64,000 bases of DNA from Burkholderia sp. (lineage in GTDB: Bacteria; Pseudomonadota; Gammaproteobacteria; Burkholderiales; Burkholderiaceae). Under the pieces are notes generated by a model. That model was given only the letters and a program-made list of their open reading frames with translations. It made no database searches and was not told the origin of the DNA. Location: positions 85,719 through 149,718 of the forward strand of contig JAIRVP010000079.1 of assembly GCA_031253835.1 (NCBI GenBank), given 5' to 3'. Position numbers and translations under genes: made by a program. This document shows positions 52,890 to 62,056 of this stretch, one piece after another (the stretch's first letter is position 1; every line of letters begins with the position of its first letter).

Positions 52890-54191
52890 TTAACGTGCGT
52901 TGATCGGCTTCGCTTCGCGCGGCGTATCGCCGATGAACAGCTGGCGAGGACGGCCGATCTTCTGTTCCGGATCGGCAATCATTTCGTTCCACTGGGCGAT
53001 CCAGCCGACCGTACGTGCCATCGCGAAGATACACGTGAACATCGACGTCGGGATGCCCAGCGCGCGCTGGACGATGCCCGAGTAGAAGTCGACGTTCGGG
53101 TACAGCTTGCGCGACACGAAGTATTCGTCTTCCAGCGCGATCTTCTCGAGCTGCATCGCGAGCTTGAACAGCGGGTCGTCGTGCAGGCCCAGTTCGTTCA
53201 GCACTTCGTAGCACGTTTCGCGCATCAGCTTCGCACGCGGATCGTAGTTCTTGTACACGCGGTGGCCGAAGCCCATCAGCTTCACGCCCGAATTCTTGTC
53301 CTTCACCTGCTTGATGAATTCGGGAATGTTGTCCGGCGAACCGATCTGCTCGAGCATGTTCAGCGCGGCTTCGTTCGCACCACCGTGCGCCGGGCCCCAC
53401 AGACACGCGATACCGGCCGCGATACACGCGAACGGGTTCGCACCCGACGAACCGGCGAGGCGGACCGTCGACGTCGATGCGTTCTGCTCGTGGTCGGCGT
53501 GCAGGATCAGGATACGGTCGAGCGCGCGGACGAGCACGTCGTTGACCTTGTACTCTTCGCACGGGTTCGAGAACATCATGTGCATGAAGTTCGCGCTGTA
53601 CGACAGTTCGTTCTTCGGATAGACGAACGGCTGGCCGATGCTGAACTTGTACGCCATCGCGACGAGCGTCGGCAGCTTCGCGATCATGCGGATCGCCGAC
53701 ACTTCGCGGTGACGCGGGTCGTTGATGTCGAGCGAGTCATGATAGAACGCCGACAGCGCGCCGACTGCAGCAACCAGCACCGCCATCGGGTGCGCGTCGC
53801 GGCGGAAGCCACGGAAGAAGAAGTGCATCTGCTCGTGCACCATCGTGTGCTTCGTGACGGTGTCGACGAATTCCTTCTTTTGCGCGGCGTTCGGCAGCTC
53901 GCCCTTCAGCAGCAGGTAGCACGACTCGAGGAAGTCGGCGTTTTGTGCGAGGTTGTCGATCGGGTAGCCGCGGTACAGCAGTTCGCCCTTGTCGCCGTCG
54001 ATGTACGTGATCGCCGAATTACAAGCCGCCGTCGACATGAAGCCCGGGTCGTACGTGAACTTGCCGGTCTGGCCGTACAGCTTGCGGATGTCGATCACGT
54101 CCGGGCCCATCGTGCCCTTGTAGATCGGCATTTCGACGCTCGGCGAGTTGTCGCTGAACGATAGCGTGGCTTTAACATCAGACGGAGTCAT
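52890..54191 (-). CDS. gltA: Citrate synthase
   Basis: A 433-residue type II (Gram-negative) citrate synthase. LYRGYPIDNLA is near residue 75, HADHEQNASTSTVRLAGSS near 245 with the active-site His, WGPAHGGANEAALNML near 275, GFGHRVYKNYDPRA near 310 and a C-terminal RPRQLFIGDTPREAKPI. Residues match the NADH-regulated hexameric enzymes. It lies 52 bases after sdhE. Confidence 0.97.
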   Translation of the reverse strand: MTPSDVKATLSFSDNSPSVEMPIYKGTMGPDVIDIRKLYGQTGKFTYDPGFMSTAACNSAITYIDGDKGELLYRGYPIDNLAQNADFLESCYLLLKGELPNAAQKKEFVDTVTKHTMVHEQMHFFFRGFRRDAHPMAVLVAAVGALSAFYHDSLDINDPRHREVSAIRMIAKLPTLVAMAYKFSIGQPFVYPKNELSYSANFMHMMFSNPCEEYKVNDVLVRALDRILILHADHEQNASTSTVRLAGSSGANPFACIAAGIACLWGPAHGGANEAALNMLEQIGSPDNIPEFIKQVKDKNSGVKLMGFGHRVYKNYDPRAKLMRETCYEVLNELGLHDDPLFKLAMQLEKIALEDEYFVSRKLYPNVDFYSGIVQRALGIPTSMFTCIFAMARTVGWIAQWNEMIADPEQKIGRPRQLFIGDTPREAKPINAR

Positions 54192-54243
54192 GGCACATCC
54201 TCAATCGAAAATAGAAACGGGATTCGATAACGGGCGTAACGCG

Positions 54244-54516
54244 TTACACGTTGCGCAGCATCTCCAACAGCCGGTGAATGTCCGGGCTGTCTAGGTCGCC
54301 CTCTGGTTCCTTGCGCGCGAGGAGCAAGTCCATCAGGTCGTTGTCGCTCAGATCGAGCAGGCGCGACAACGCGCCTACGTCAGCATCGGTGAGGTCATGC
54401 TCGTATCTGCTGAAGAAACGCTCGAAGATGATGTCGTTTTCCAGCAGACCCCGCCGCGCGCGCCAGCGGAGGCGCGCGCGACGGTGCGGGTCGGATTGAT
54501 GCGAATCGTCGCTCAT
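54244..54516 (-). CDS. sdhE: Succinate dehydrogenase flavinylation factor SdhE
   Basis: A 90-residue small protein. RRGLLENDIIFERFFSRYEHDLT near residue 18 carries the RGxxE motif (Arg-Gly-Leu-Leu-Glu) needed to attach FAD to SdhA. The length matches SdhE/YgfY. It is 7 bases after sdhB and before gltA, a common betaproteobacterial order. Confidence 0.92.
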   Translation of the reverse strand: MSDDSHQSDPHRRARLRWRARRGLLENDIIFERFFSRYEHDLTDADVGALSRLLDLSDNDLMDLLLARKEPEGDLDSPDIHRLLEMLRNV

Positions 54517-54523
54517 CTCAACC

Positions 54524-55225
54524 TTAAACCGCGCGGCGAACCATCAGTTCCTTGATCTTGCCGATCGCCTTCGTCGGGTTCAGGCCCTTCGGGCAAACGT
54601 CGACGCAGTTCATGATCGTATGGCAACGGAACAGACGGTACGGGTCTTCCAGGTTGTCGAGACGCTCGCCGGTGGCGGTGTCGCGGCTGTCCGCGATGAA
54701 GCGGTAAGCCTGCAGCAGGCCGGCCGGGCCGACGAACTTGTCCGGGTTCCACCAGAAGCTCGGGCACGACGTCGAGCAGCTCGCGCACAGAATGCACTCG
54801 TACACGCCGTCGAGCTCGTCGCGTTCTTCCGGCGACTGGAGGCGTTCCTTCTCCGGCGGCGGCGCGTCGTTGATCAGGTACGGCTTGATCGAGTGATACT
54901 GGTTGAAGAAGTGCGTCATGTCGACGATCAGGTCGCGCACGACGGGCAGGCCCGGCAGCGGACGCAGCACGATCTTCTGCGGCAGGTCGTTCAGGTTCGT
55001 CAGGCACGCGAGACCGTTCTTGCCGTTGATGTTCATCGCGTCCGAACCGCACACGCCTTCGCGGCACGAACGGCGGAACGACAGCGTCTCGTCCAGTGCC
55101 TTCAGCTTCACCAGTGCGTCGAGCAGCATGCGCTCATGCTGGATCTCGAGCTCGTACGTCTGCATGCGCGGCGCTGCGTCCTTGTCCGGATCGTAGCGGT
55201 AGACTTCAAAAATGCGTTTTGCCAT
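54524..55225 (-). CDS. sdhB: Succinate dehydrogenase iron-sulfur subunit
   Basis: A 233-residue subunit with three clusters. The 2Fe-2S site is CREGVCGSDAM near residue 55. The 4Fe-4S and 3Fe-4S sites are in CILCASCSTSCPSFWWN near 147 and CHTIMNCVDVCPKGLNPTKAI near 205. It carries electrons from SdhA to the quinone site. Operon order is sdhC-sdhD-sdhA-sdhB-sdhE-gltA. Confidence 0.98.
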   Translation of the reverse strand: MAKRIFEVYRYDPDKDAAPRMQTYELEIQHERMLLDALVKLKALDETLSFRRSCREGVCGSDAMNINGKNGLACLTNLNDLPQKIVLRPLPGLPVVRDLIVDMTHFFNQYHSIKPYLINDAPPPEKERLQSPEERDELDGVYECILCASCSTSCPSFWWNPDKFVGPAGLLQAYRFIADSRDTATGERLDNLEDPYRLFRCHTIMNCVDVCPKGLNPTKAIGKIKELMVRRAV

Positions 55226-55246
55226 TTCGGATTCCTTTGACTCGGC

Positions 55247-57022
55247 TTAGAACGTGCGCGGCTTCGGCGGCACGGATTCGACCGTCAGCGGCTTCATTTG
55301 AACCGGCTTGTAGTCGAGGCGATCGCCTTCGCTGTACCACAGCGTGTGGCGCAGCCAGTTTTCGTCGTCGCGATGTTCGTAGTCGCTGTGTGCGTGCGCG
55401 CCACGGCTTTCCTTGCGCGCTTCCGCCGACACCATCGTGGCGCGGGCCACTTCGATCAGGTTCTCCAGCTCGAGCGCTTCGACGCGCGCGGTGTTGAACA
55501 CCTTCGACTTGTCCTTCAGGTGGATGTTTTCCACGCGTGCCGCCAGGCCGGCCATCTCGTCGACGCCTTCCTTCAGCAGCTTCGACGTGCGGAACACGCC
55601 TGCGTGCTTCTGCATCGTCGAGCGGATGTCGTTCGCGACATCCTGCGTGTACTCGCCCGACGTCGACTTGTCGAGCTTCGCCAGGCGCGCCAGCGAGAAT
55701 TCGCCTGCATCGGCCGGCAGCGGCTTGTGTTCCTTCTGGTTCTTCACGTGCTCGACGATGTGGTTGCCGGCCGCACGGCCGAACACCACGAGATCCAGCA
55801 GCGAGTTCGTGCCGAGGCGGTTCGCGCCGTGCACGGACACGCACGAGCATTCGCCCACTGCGTAGAAGCCGTTGACCGGATCCTTGTGACCGCGCGACGT
55901 GCCGACGACCTGACCGTGGATGTTGGTCGGGATGCCGCCCATCTGGTAGTGGATCGTCGGGACGACCGGGATCGGTTCCTTGATCGCGTCGACGTTCGCG
56001 AACTTCAGCGCGATTTCGCGGATCGACGGCAGACGCTTCATGATCGTCTCGGCGCCGATGTGCGACAGGTCGAGCAGCACGTGATCCTTGTTCGGACCGA
56101 CGCCGCGACCTTCCTTGATTTCCTGGTCCATCGAGCGCGACACGAAGTCACGCGGCGCCAGATCCTTCAGCGTCGGCGCGTAGCGCTCCATGAAACGCTC
56201 GCCGTTCGCGTTGCGCAGGATCCCGCCTTCGCCGCGCACGCCTTCGGTGATCAGCACGCCCGCGCCGGCCACGCCGGTCGGGTGGAACTGCCAGAACTCC
56301 ATGTCCTGCAGCGCGATGCCCGAGCGCGCAGCCATGCCGAGGCCGTCGCCGGTGTTGATGAACGCGTTGGTCGATGCCGCGAAGATCCGGCCTGCGCCGC
56401 CCGTCGCGAACAGCGTCGTCTTGCCTTCCATGATGTAGACGTCGCCCGTCTCCATCTCGAGGGCCGTCACGCCGAGCACGTCGCCTTCCGCGTCGCGGAT
56501 CAGGTCGAGCGCCATCCATTCGACGAAGAACTGCGTCTTCGCCTCGACGTTCTGCTGGTACAGCGTGTGCAGCAGCGCGTGACCGGTACGGTCGGCGGCC
56601 GCGCAAGCGCGCTGGACCGGCTTCTCGCCGTAGTTCGCGGTGTGGCCGCCGAACGGGCGCTGATAGATCGTGCCGTCCGCGTTGCGGTCGAACGGCATGC
56701 CGAAGTGCTCGAGCTCGTACACGACGTTCGGCGCTTCACGGCACATGAATTCGATCGCGTCCTGGTCGCCGAGCCAGTCGGAGCCCTTGATCGTGTCGTA
56801 GAAGTGGAAGTGCCAGTTGTCTTCGCTCATGTTGCCGAGCGACGCACCGATACCGCCCTGCGCGGCCACCGTGTGCGAACGCGTCGGGAACACCTTCGAC
56901 AGCACGCCGACCGACAGGCCCGCGCGCGACAGTTGCAGCGCTGCGCGCAAGCCGGAGCCGCCCGCGCCGACGATCACCACGTCGAACTTGCGGCGCGGGA
57001 GATTAGATTTGATTGCAGCCAT
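55247..57022 (-). CDS. sdhA: Succinate dehydrogenase flavoprotein subunit
   Basis: A 591-residue flavoprotein oxidising succinate to fumarate. VIVGAGGSGLRAALQLSRAG is at residues 16-35 and the His that binds FAD covalently lies in SHTVAAQGGIGASLGNM near 50. HPTGVAGAGVLITEGVRGEGG near 245 and TIHYQMGGIPTNIHGQV near 355 complete the active site. It starts three bases after sdhD. Confidence 0.98.
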   Translation of the reverse strand: MAAIKSNLPRRKFDVVIVGAGGSGLRAALQLSRAGLSVGVLSKVFPTRSHTVAAQGGIGASLGNMSEDNWHFHFYDTIKGSDWLGDQDAIEFMCREAPNVVYELEHFGMPFDRNADGTIYQRPFGGHTANYGEKPVQRACAAADRTGHALLHTLYQQNVEAKTQFFVEWMALDLIRDAEGDVLGVTALEMETGDVYIMEGKTTLFATGGAGRIFAASTNAFINTGDGLGMAARSGIALQDMEFWQFHPTGVAGAGVLITEGVRGEGGILRNANGERFMERYAPTLKDLAPRDFVSRSMDQEIKEGRGVGPNKDHVLLDLSHIGAETIMKRLPSIREIALKFANVDAIKEPIPVVPTIHYQMGGIPTNIHGQVVGTSRGHKDPVNGFYAVGECSCVSVHGANRLGTNSLLDLVVFGRAAGNHIVEHVKNQKEHKPLPADAGEFSLARLAKLDKSTSGEYTQDVANDIRSTMQKHAGVFRTSKLLKEGVDEMAGLAARVENIHLKDKSKVFNTARVEALELENLIEVARATMVSAEARKESRGAHAHSDYEHRDDENWLRHTLWYSEGDRLDYKPVQMKPLTVESVPPKPRTF

Positions 57023-57025
57023 TCT

Positions 57026-57394
57026 TTACACTCTCCAGAGAATCTGCGCGGCGTAGCCCGCACATGCGAGCAGCCAGACGATGGTCAGCGATTGCAGCAG
57101 CAGGCGCACACCGACGGGCTTCACGTAGTCCATCCAGATGTCGCGCACGCCGACCCATGCGTGGTAGAAGAGGGAAAGCAGCATCACGAAGGTGGCGAGC
57201 TTCATCCATTGCGCGGCGAAGATCGACGCCCAGCCTTCGTACGAAAAATCGTGCGCGCCGAAGAACAGGACGAGCAGAATGACCGTGTAGACCGCCATGA
57301 TCGTGGCGGTGATGCGCTGCGCGAGCCAGTCGCGCAGGCCGTAGTGAGCGCCGACGACGAGGCGCTTCGAGCCGATTCGGTTATTGGCTGCCAT
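57026..57394 (-). CDS. sdhD: Succinate dehydrogenase membrane anchor subunit
   Basis: A 122-residue anchor with three membrane segments. SLFYHAWVGVRDIWMDYVKP near residue 77 holds the heme- and quinone-region residues typical of SdhD. It pairs with SdhC to bind heme b. It starts four bases after sdhC ends. Confidence 0.93.
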   Translation of the reverse strand: MAANNRIGSKRLVVGAHYGLRDWLAQRITATIMAVYTVILLVLFFGAHDFSYEGWASIFAAQWMKLATFVMLLSLFYHAWVGVRDIWMDYVKPVGVRLLLQSLTIVWLLACAGYAAQILWRV

Positions 57395-57398
57395 TTTC

Positions 57399-57815
57399 TT
57401 AGAATGCTCCGAACAGTTTGAGTGCCATGGCGATCGTCAGGGCGATCGAGACGACAAAGACGACGACGGCCGTCCGCTTGCCGCCTTCCTTCGTGACGGC
57501 GTCGTGGTTGACGTCCATCAGCAGGTGGCGAATGCCGGCGCAGAAATGGTGGAAGAAGGCCCACGACAGTGCGAGGACGATCAGCTTGACGATGATGTTG
57601 GAGAGGAAAACCTTGAAGACTTCGAAGCTGAGCTCGGACGTCAGGCTCTGGTCGAAGAGGAACAGCAGGAACGGCAGGAACAAGAACAGCAGCGCGCCGC
57701 TGACTCGATGGAGAATCGACAATATCGCTGCCAGCGGCATGCGATATTTCATCGTGATATCGCCGAATCCGATGTTCCGGTATTCCGGCCTCGGTTTTCT
57801 TACTGCATCAGTCAT
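57399..57815 (-). CDS. sdhC: Succinate dehydrogenase cytochrome b556 subunit
   Basis: A 138-residue anchor with three membrane segments. RPEYRNIGFGDI, SILHRVSGALLFLFLPFLLFL near residue 35 and HHFCAGIRHLLMDVNHDAV near 95 (heme His) are characteristic. It is the first sdh gene. The promoter lies in the 168-base gap to the GntR gene. I saw no copy of the palindrome found near mdh here. Confidence 0.94.
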   Translation of the reverse strand: MTDAVRKPRPEYRNIGFGDITMKYRMPLAAILSILHRVSGALLFLFLPFLLFLFDQSLTSELSFEVFKVFLSNIIVKLIVLALSWAFFHHFCAGIRHLLMDVNHDAVTKEGGKRTAVVVFVVSIALTIAMALKLFGAF

Positions 57816-57983
57816 GCTAGACCCCTACTATGTTGTCACACTAATCCGCGATTTTAGCGCCTTTTTATATCGCGCTGCAGCGAAAGTCTGCTCTGGATAG
57901 TTGCGCGAACAAGAACAAAGGCGGCCCGAAACGTGCTTCGCGAGCGTGGGAATCGCGAAGCACTCGGCTTGAGCCGAAGCGAC

Positions 57984-58799
57984 TCAACTCAAGTCATTCT
58001 GATAGTAGTACCCGGTTGTGACATACCAGCCGCGACGCACTTCCACCGGCCGGTCTCCGTATGTATAGGACACGCGCTCGACCGACAGCAACGGGAATCC
58101 CGCAGGCACATGCAGCAGGTCGGCCACCGACGGCTCGGCCGCGACCGCGCGGATCTTCTCCGTCGCGCGGATCATCCGCGTGCCGAATTCCGTCTCGAAC
58201 ATCGCGTAGAGCGGCCCCTTGTACTCGCTCAGCCGCTCGAACGTGAGTCCGCGGAACATCGCGCCCGGCAGCCAGATCTCGTCCAGCACCGTCGCTTCGT
58301 TCTCGAATTCCAGCAGGCGGCGCACCTGCACGACGGGATCGGCCGGCTTCAGGTCGAGCTGCCGCGCGATCTCGGCCGGCGCACGCAGGCGGCGGCATTC
58401 GAGCAGGCGGCTGACGTGCGGATGTTCGGCACCGTCGTCGGCCAGCAGACGCAGGAAGCGGAACTGCGCGCGATCTTCATTGTGCGTTGCAACAAAAGTA
58501 CCCTTGCCCTGCCGCCGGACCACGAGGTTTTCGGCGGCCAGCTCGTCGATCGCCTTGCGAACGGTGCCCTGGCTGACCTTGTAGCGGGCCGCGAGCTCCA
58601 CCTCGCTCGGGATGATCTCGCCCGGCTTCCATTCACCGGTTTCGAGACTTTGCGTGATCAATGACTTAATCTGCTGGTATAACGGGCTGAACGTCGGCGA
58701 CGACGGCGCCGCAGGCGAAGGTGCGGGATCGCCCGCGCCCGGCTGCCCTGGGCTGCCTGCGCCGGTCTGATTCGCGGTATTCGCCTGGTTCGATGTCAT
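57984..58799 (-). CDS. GntR-family regulator (HutC/UTRA type)
   Basis: A 271-residue regulator. After a Ser/Pro/Gly-rich N-terminus of about 35 residues, the winged HTH reads LYQQIKSLITQSLETGEWKPGEIIPSEVELAARYKVSQGTVRKAIDELAAENLVVRRQGKGTFVA. A UTRA-type ligand domain follows, with AEHPHVSRLLECRRLRAPAEIARQLDL and YVTTGYYYQNDLS at the end. It lies between the sdh operon and mdh, with a 16-bp palindrome 58 bases upstream, so it probably controls TCA genes and itself. An ATG at 58808 would add three residues. Confidence 0.88.
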   Translation of the reverse strand: MTSNQANTANQTGAGSPGQPGAGDPAPSPAAPSSPTFSPLYQQIKSLITQSLETGEWKPGEIIPSEVELAARYKVSQGTVRKAIDELAAENLVVRRQGKGTFVATHNEDRAQFRFLRLLADDGAEHPHVSRLLECRRLRAPAEIARQLDLKPADPVVQVRRLLEFENEATVLDEIWLPGAMFRGLTFERLSEYKGPLYAMFETEFGTRMIRATEKIRAVAAEPSVADLLHVPAGFPLLSVERVSYTYGDRPVEVRRGWYVTTGYYYQNDLS

Positions 58800-58856
58800 G
58801 GCGCGCATTTCATCACAAACCGCACTTTTTCGTCCACTCAATTTCCGCAAAACATC

Positions 58857-58872
58857 TGTCTTATATAAGACA
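58857..58872. promoter_or_regulatory. Perfect 16-bp palindrome, candidate GntR operator
   Basis: TGTCTTATATAAGACA is a perfect palindrome in the 297-base gap between the divergent GntR and mdh genes. GntR-family operators are often TNTxxxAxA-type palindromes of this size. It lies close to the GntR start and probably mediates autoregulation and control of mdh. The gap is otherwise without a gene. Confidence 0.75.
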
Positions 58873-59096
58873 TATGATACCGTTTGACTTTGCGCGTGAC
58901 GGCTCCTACACTCCGGGTCGAGCAAGGGTTCGCGGGTGCAACAGCGCGTCCCCGGCTACGTGCCACGGCCGTCTCCAGGTTCACCGCGTCTGCCATCGCG
59001 AGTCCTCCGCCCTGCTTCAATGCAACGCTACGCACAACGCGCATAGAATGGCGTTTTCGCAAGCGTCCAACGCTTCACCCGTCCTGGAGATTTTCA

Positions 59097-60083
59097 ATGG
59101 CTAAGCCCGCAAAGCGCGTTGCCGTCACCGGCGCCGCAGGTCAAATCGCTTACTCCCTGCTGTTCCGTATCGCGAACGGCGACCTGCTCGGCAAGGACCA
59201 GCCGGTCATCCTGCAACTGCTCGACCTCCCGCAAGCCCAAGGCGCCGTCAAAGGCGTCGTGATGGAACTCGACGATTGCGCGTTCCCGCTGCTCGCGGGC
59301 GTCGTGATCACCGACGATCCGAAGGTTGCATTCAAGGATGCAGACGTCGCGCTGCTGGTCGGCGCACGCCCGCGCTCGAAGGGCATGGAACGCAAGGACC
59401 TGCTGTCGGCCAACGCCGAAATCTTCACGGTTCAGGGCGCTGCGCTGAACGAAGTCGCCAGCCGCGACGTGAAGGTGCTGGTCGTCGGCAACCCGGCGAA
59501 CACGAACGCATACATCGCGATGAAGTCGGCGCCGGATCTGCCGAAGAAGAACTTCACGGCGATGCTGCGCCTCGACCACAACCGCGCGCTGTCGCAGCTC
59601 GCCGCCAAGTCGGGCAAGCCGGTCGCGTCGATCGAGAAGCTCGCCGTGTGGGGCAACCACTCGCCGACGATGTACCCGGACTTCCGCTTCGCGACCGCCG
59701 AAGGCGAATCGCTGCTGAAGCTGATCAACGACGACGTGTGGAACCGCGACACGTTCATCCCGACCGTCGGCAAGCGCGGCGCGGCGATCATCGAAGCGCG
59801 CGGCCTGTCGTCGGCCGCGTCGGCAGCGAACGCGGCGATCGACCACGTCCGTGACTGGGTGCTCGGCACGAACGGCAAGTGGGTCACGATGGGCATCCCG
59901 TCGGACGGCTCGTACGGCATCCCCGAAGACATCATCTACGGTGTGCCGGTCGTGTGCGAAAACGGCGAGTACAAGCGCATCGAAGGCCTGGAAATCGACG
60001 CGTTCTCGCGCGAGAAGATGGACGGCACGCTGGCCGAGCTGCTCGAAGAGCGCGATGGCGTCGCCCACCTGCTGAAGAACTAA
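59097..60083 (+). CDS. mdh: Malate dehydrogenase
   Basis: A 328-residue NAD-dependent enzyme. [23 protein letters not shown] at residues 10-32, [16 protein letters not shown] near 160, and the catalytic His in [14 protein letters not shown] near 190 are typical of the group II bacterial enzyme. The ATG at 59097 has GGAGA upstream. It diverges from the GntR gene. Confidence 0.97.
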
Positions 60084-60270
60084 GCATCACGCGCCTTTGC
60101 CGGGCGGCCCTCGGGCCACCCGGTTCCGGCCCGGGCCGGCGCCAGCCGCCGGCCCTGCCGAACGATCCGATCCGCGCACGTTTTGCCGCCCCGCGCCCGC
60201 CGCGCACCGGCCCAGAACCTGCCCGAATCCGATTTTCTCCACGTTGACACGCTCCCCTGACGTCGAAGAG

Positions 60271-61278
60271 ATGGCCGCGCTTACTCCTGCACAAGTGCTG
60301 TACGACGGGGCGTCCCCGCCCGCGATCCTGCCCTGCTGCGATCATTACGCGGGCAGCGAAAAGCTGATGCGCAAGTCGCTCGCGCTGCAGGCCGAGCTGG
60401 GTCCCGTATTCGACATCACGTTCGACTGCGAGGACGGCGCCGCCGTCGGCCAGGAAGCCGCGCACGCGGCCCTCGTCGCCGACCTGCTCGGCAGCGACGA
60501 GAACCGCTTCGGCCGCGTCGGCGTCCGGATCCACGACTTCTCCCACCCGCACTGGCGCGACGATGTCCGCATCGTGCTGCGCGCCGCACGCGCGCCGGCC
60601 TACATCACGCTCCCGAAGATCGCGAACGCCGCCGACGCCGCCGAAATGACCGCGTTCATCGAAGGCGCGCGCCGCGAGCTCGGCATCGCGCAGCCGATCC
60701 CGGTCGACGTGCTGGTCGAGACGCACGGCGCGCTCGCGCAGGCCGCCGCCCTCGCCGCGCTGCCGACGGTCGGCACGCTGAGCTTCGGGCTGATGGATTT
60801 CGTCTCCGCGCACCATGGCGCGATTCCCGATGCCGCGATGCGCTCGCCCGGCCAGTTCGAACACCCGCTCGTGCGCCGCGCAAAGCTGGAAATCGCCGCG
60901 GCCTGCCACGCGCACGGCAAGACGCCGTCGCACAACGTGACGACCGAAGTGCGCGACATGGGTGTCGTGGCCGGCGATGCACGCCGCGCGCGCGACGAAT
61001 TCGCTTTCACGCGGATGTGGAGCATCCATCCCGCGCAGATCCGCCCGATCGTCGACGCATTCGCGCCGCGCACCGACGAGGTCGCGCTCGCCGCCGAGAT
61101 CCTGCTGGCCGCGCAGGCCGCCGACTGGGGCCCGACGCGCCACGGTGATACGCTGCACGATCGCGCAAGTTATCGCTATTACTGGTCGGTCCTGCGCCGC
61201 GCGCGCGCCACCGGCCAGCCCGTACCGGCCGAGGCCGCGCCGCTGTTCGGCCCGGCCGCCGCGGGCGCCGCGCCGTAG
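60271..61278 (+). CDS. HpcH/HpaI-family CoA-ester lyase (CitE-like)
   Basis: A 335-residue TIM-barrel lyase. DCEDGAAVGQEAAHAALVADLL near residue 55, VETHGALAQAAALAALPTVGTLSFGLMDFVSAHHGAIP near 155 (metal-binding Glu and Asp) and MWSIHPAQIRPIVDAF near 250 match the citrate-lyase beta/malyl-CoA lyase group. It probably cleaves or hydrolyses a 3-hydroxy acyl-CoA such as malyl- or citramalyl-CoA. It lies between mdh and prpD in the TCA/propionate region. The start at 60271 is preferred; an in-frame TTG lies 27 bases upstream. Confidence 0.78.
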   Translation: MAALTPAQVLYDGASPPAILPCCDHYAGSEKLMRKSLALQAELGPVFDITFDCEDGAAVGQEAAHAALVADLLGSDENRFGRVGVRIHDFSHPHWRDDVRIVLRAARAPAYITLPKIANAADAAEMTAFIEGARRELGIAQPIPVDVLVETHGALAQAAALAALPTVGTLSFGLMDFVSAHHGAIPDAAMRSPGQFEHPLVRRAKLEIAAACHAHGKTPSHNVTTEVRDMGVVAGDARRARDEFAFTRMWSIHPAQIRPIVDAFAPRTDEVALAAEILLAAQAADWGPTRHGDTLHDRASYRYYWSVLRRARATGQPVPAEAAPLFGPAAAGAAP

Positions 61279-61517
61279 GCGCGCGGCGCCGGCCGATACG
61301 CCGGATACACGAATTTCATGCATTCGCCGATGCGCAAACCGGACAGAGGTTTGCGAAACGACAAAAAACGTAACGGAGCCCGAAAACCTGATGTATGCGC
61401 GGCCAAATAGGTGAAAATAGCGGCCGCTGCGCGCTTTCGGGGCGCGTGCAGTTTCAAACCGGCCGGCAGTTTCGATTGCCGGCCCTTGTCAACTGATTAT
61501 CGAAAGGTTCTGACTCC

Positions 61518-62033
61518 ATGAAGAAACTCCTGATCGCTACCGCCATCGGCGCCTTGTCCGCCACGATGCTGGTGTCGGCTCCGAGCGCGTTTGCCCAGGG
61601 TACGGCCACGACGACCGCGAAGAAGGCAACGGCCAAGCGCCCGGCACCGGCCAAGCGCATCATCCCGCGCAGCAAGAAGGCGCAGGCACGCGCAGCCGCC
61701 AAGGTCGATCCGGTACCGGACGGCGCGGTCAAGTGGGCCTGTAAGGAAGGCCTGTCGTTCGACCTCGCCGGCGACATGAAGCGCGACCAGGTCGTCACGG
61801 TTCACTGGGCGAAGAAGAACTACAAGCTGCCGCGTCAAGCCACGACGACGGGCGCCGACACGTTCTACGATCCGGCAGCAGGCTTCAAGCTGGTCGTGAT
61901 CCCGACCAAGGCGATGCTGTTCTCGGACGCCAACGGCGGCGAGCGCCTCGCGGACGAATGCGTGACGCCGGAAATGGCACAAGGCACGGCAGCGCCGACG
62001 CAATCGAACGAGCTGAAGCCGGCAACGAACTAA
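61518..62033 (+). CDS. Small exported protein with lysozyme-inhibitor (MliC)-like C-terminus
   Basis: A 171-residue secreted protein. MKKLLIATAIGALSATMLVSAPSAFA is a clear signal peptide. An Ala/Lys/Arg-rich basic linker follows (residues 28-65). The C-terminal half WACKEGLSFDLAGDMK...NYKLPRQATTTGADTFYDPAAGFKLVVIPTKAMLFSD and a late Cys recall MliC/PliC lysozyme inhibitors, in which two cysteines and a C-x-G-x motif are shared. That match is by pattern only. It lies between a CoA lyase and prpD. Confidence 0.6.
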   Translation: MKKLLIATAIGALSATMLVSAPSAFAQGTATTTAKKATAKRPAPAKRIIPRSKKAQARAAAKVDPVPDGAVKWACKEGLSFDLAGDMKRDQVVTVHWAKKNYKLPRQATTTGADTFYDPAAGFKLVVIPTKAMLFSDANGGERLADECVTPEMAQGTAAPTQSNELKPATN

Positions 62034-62056
62034 GCGCGTTCCCCCTCGGCCCCTCG

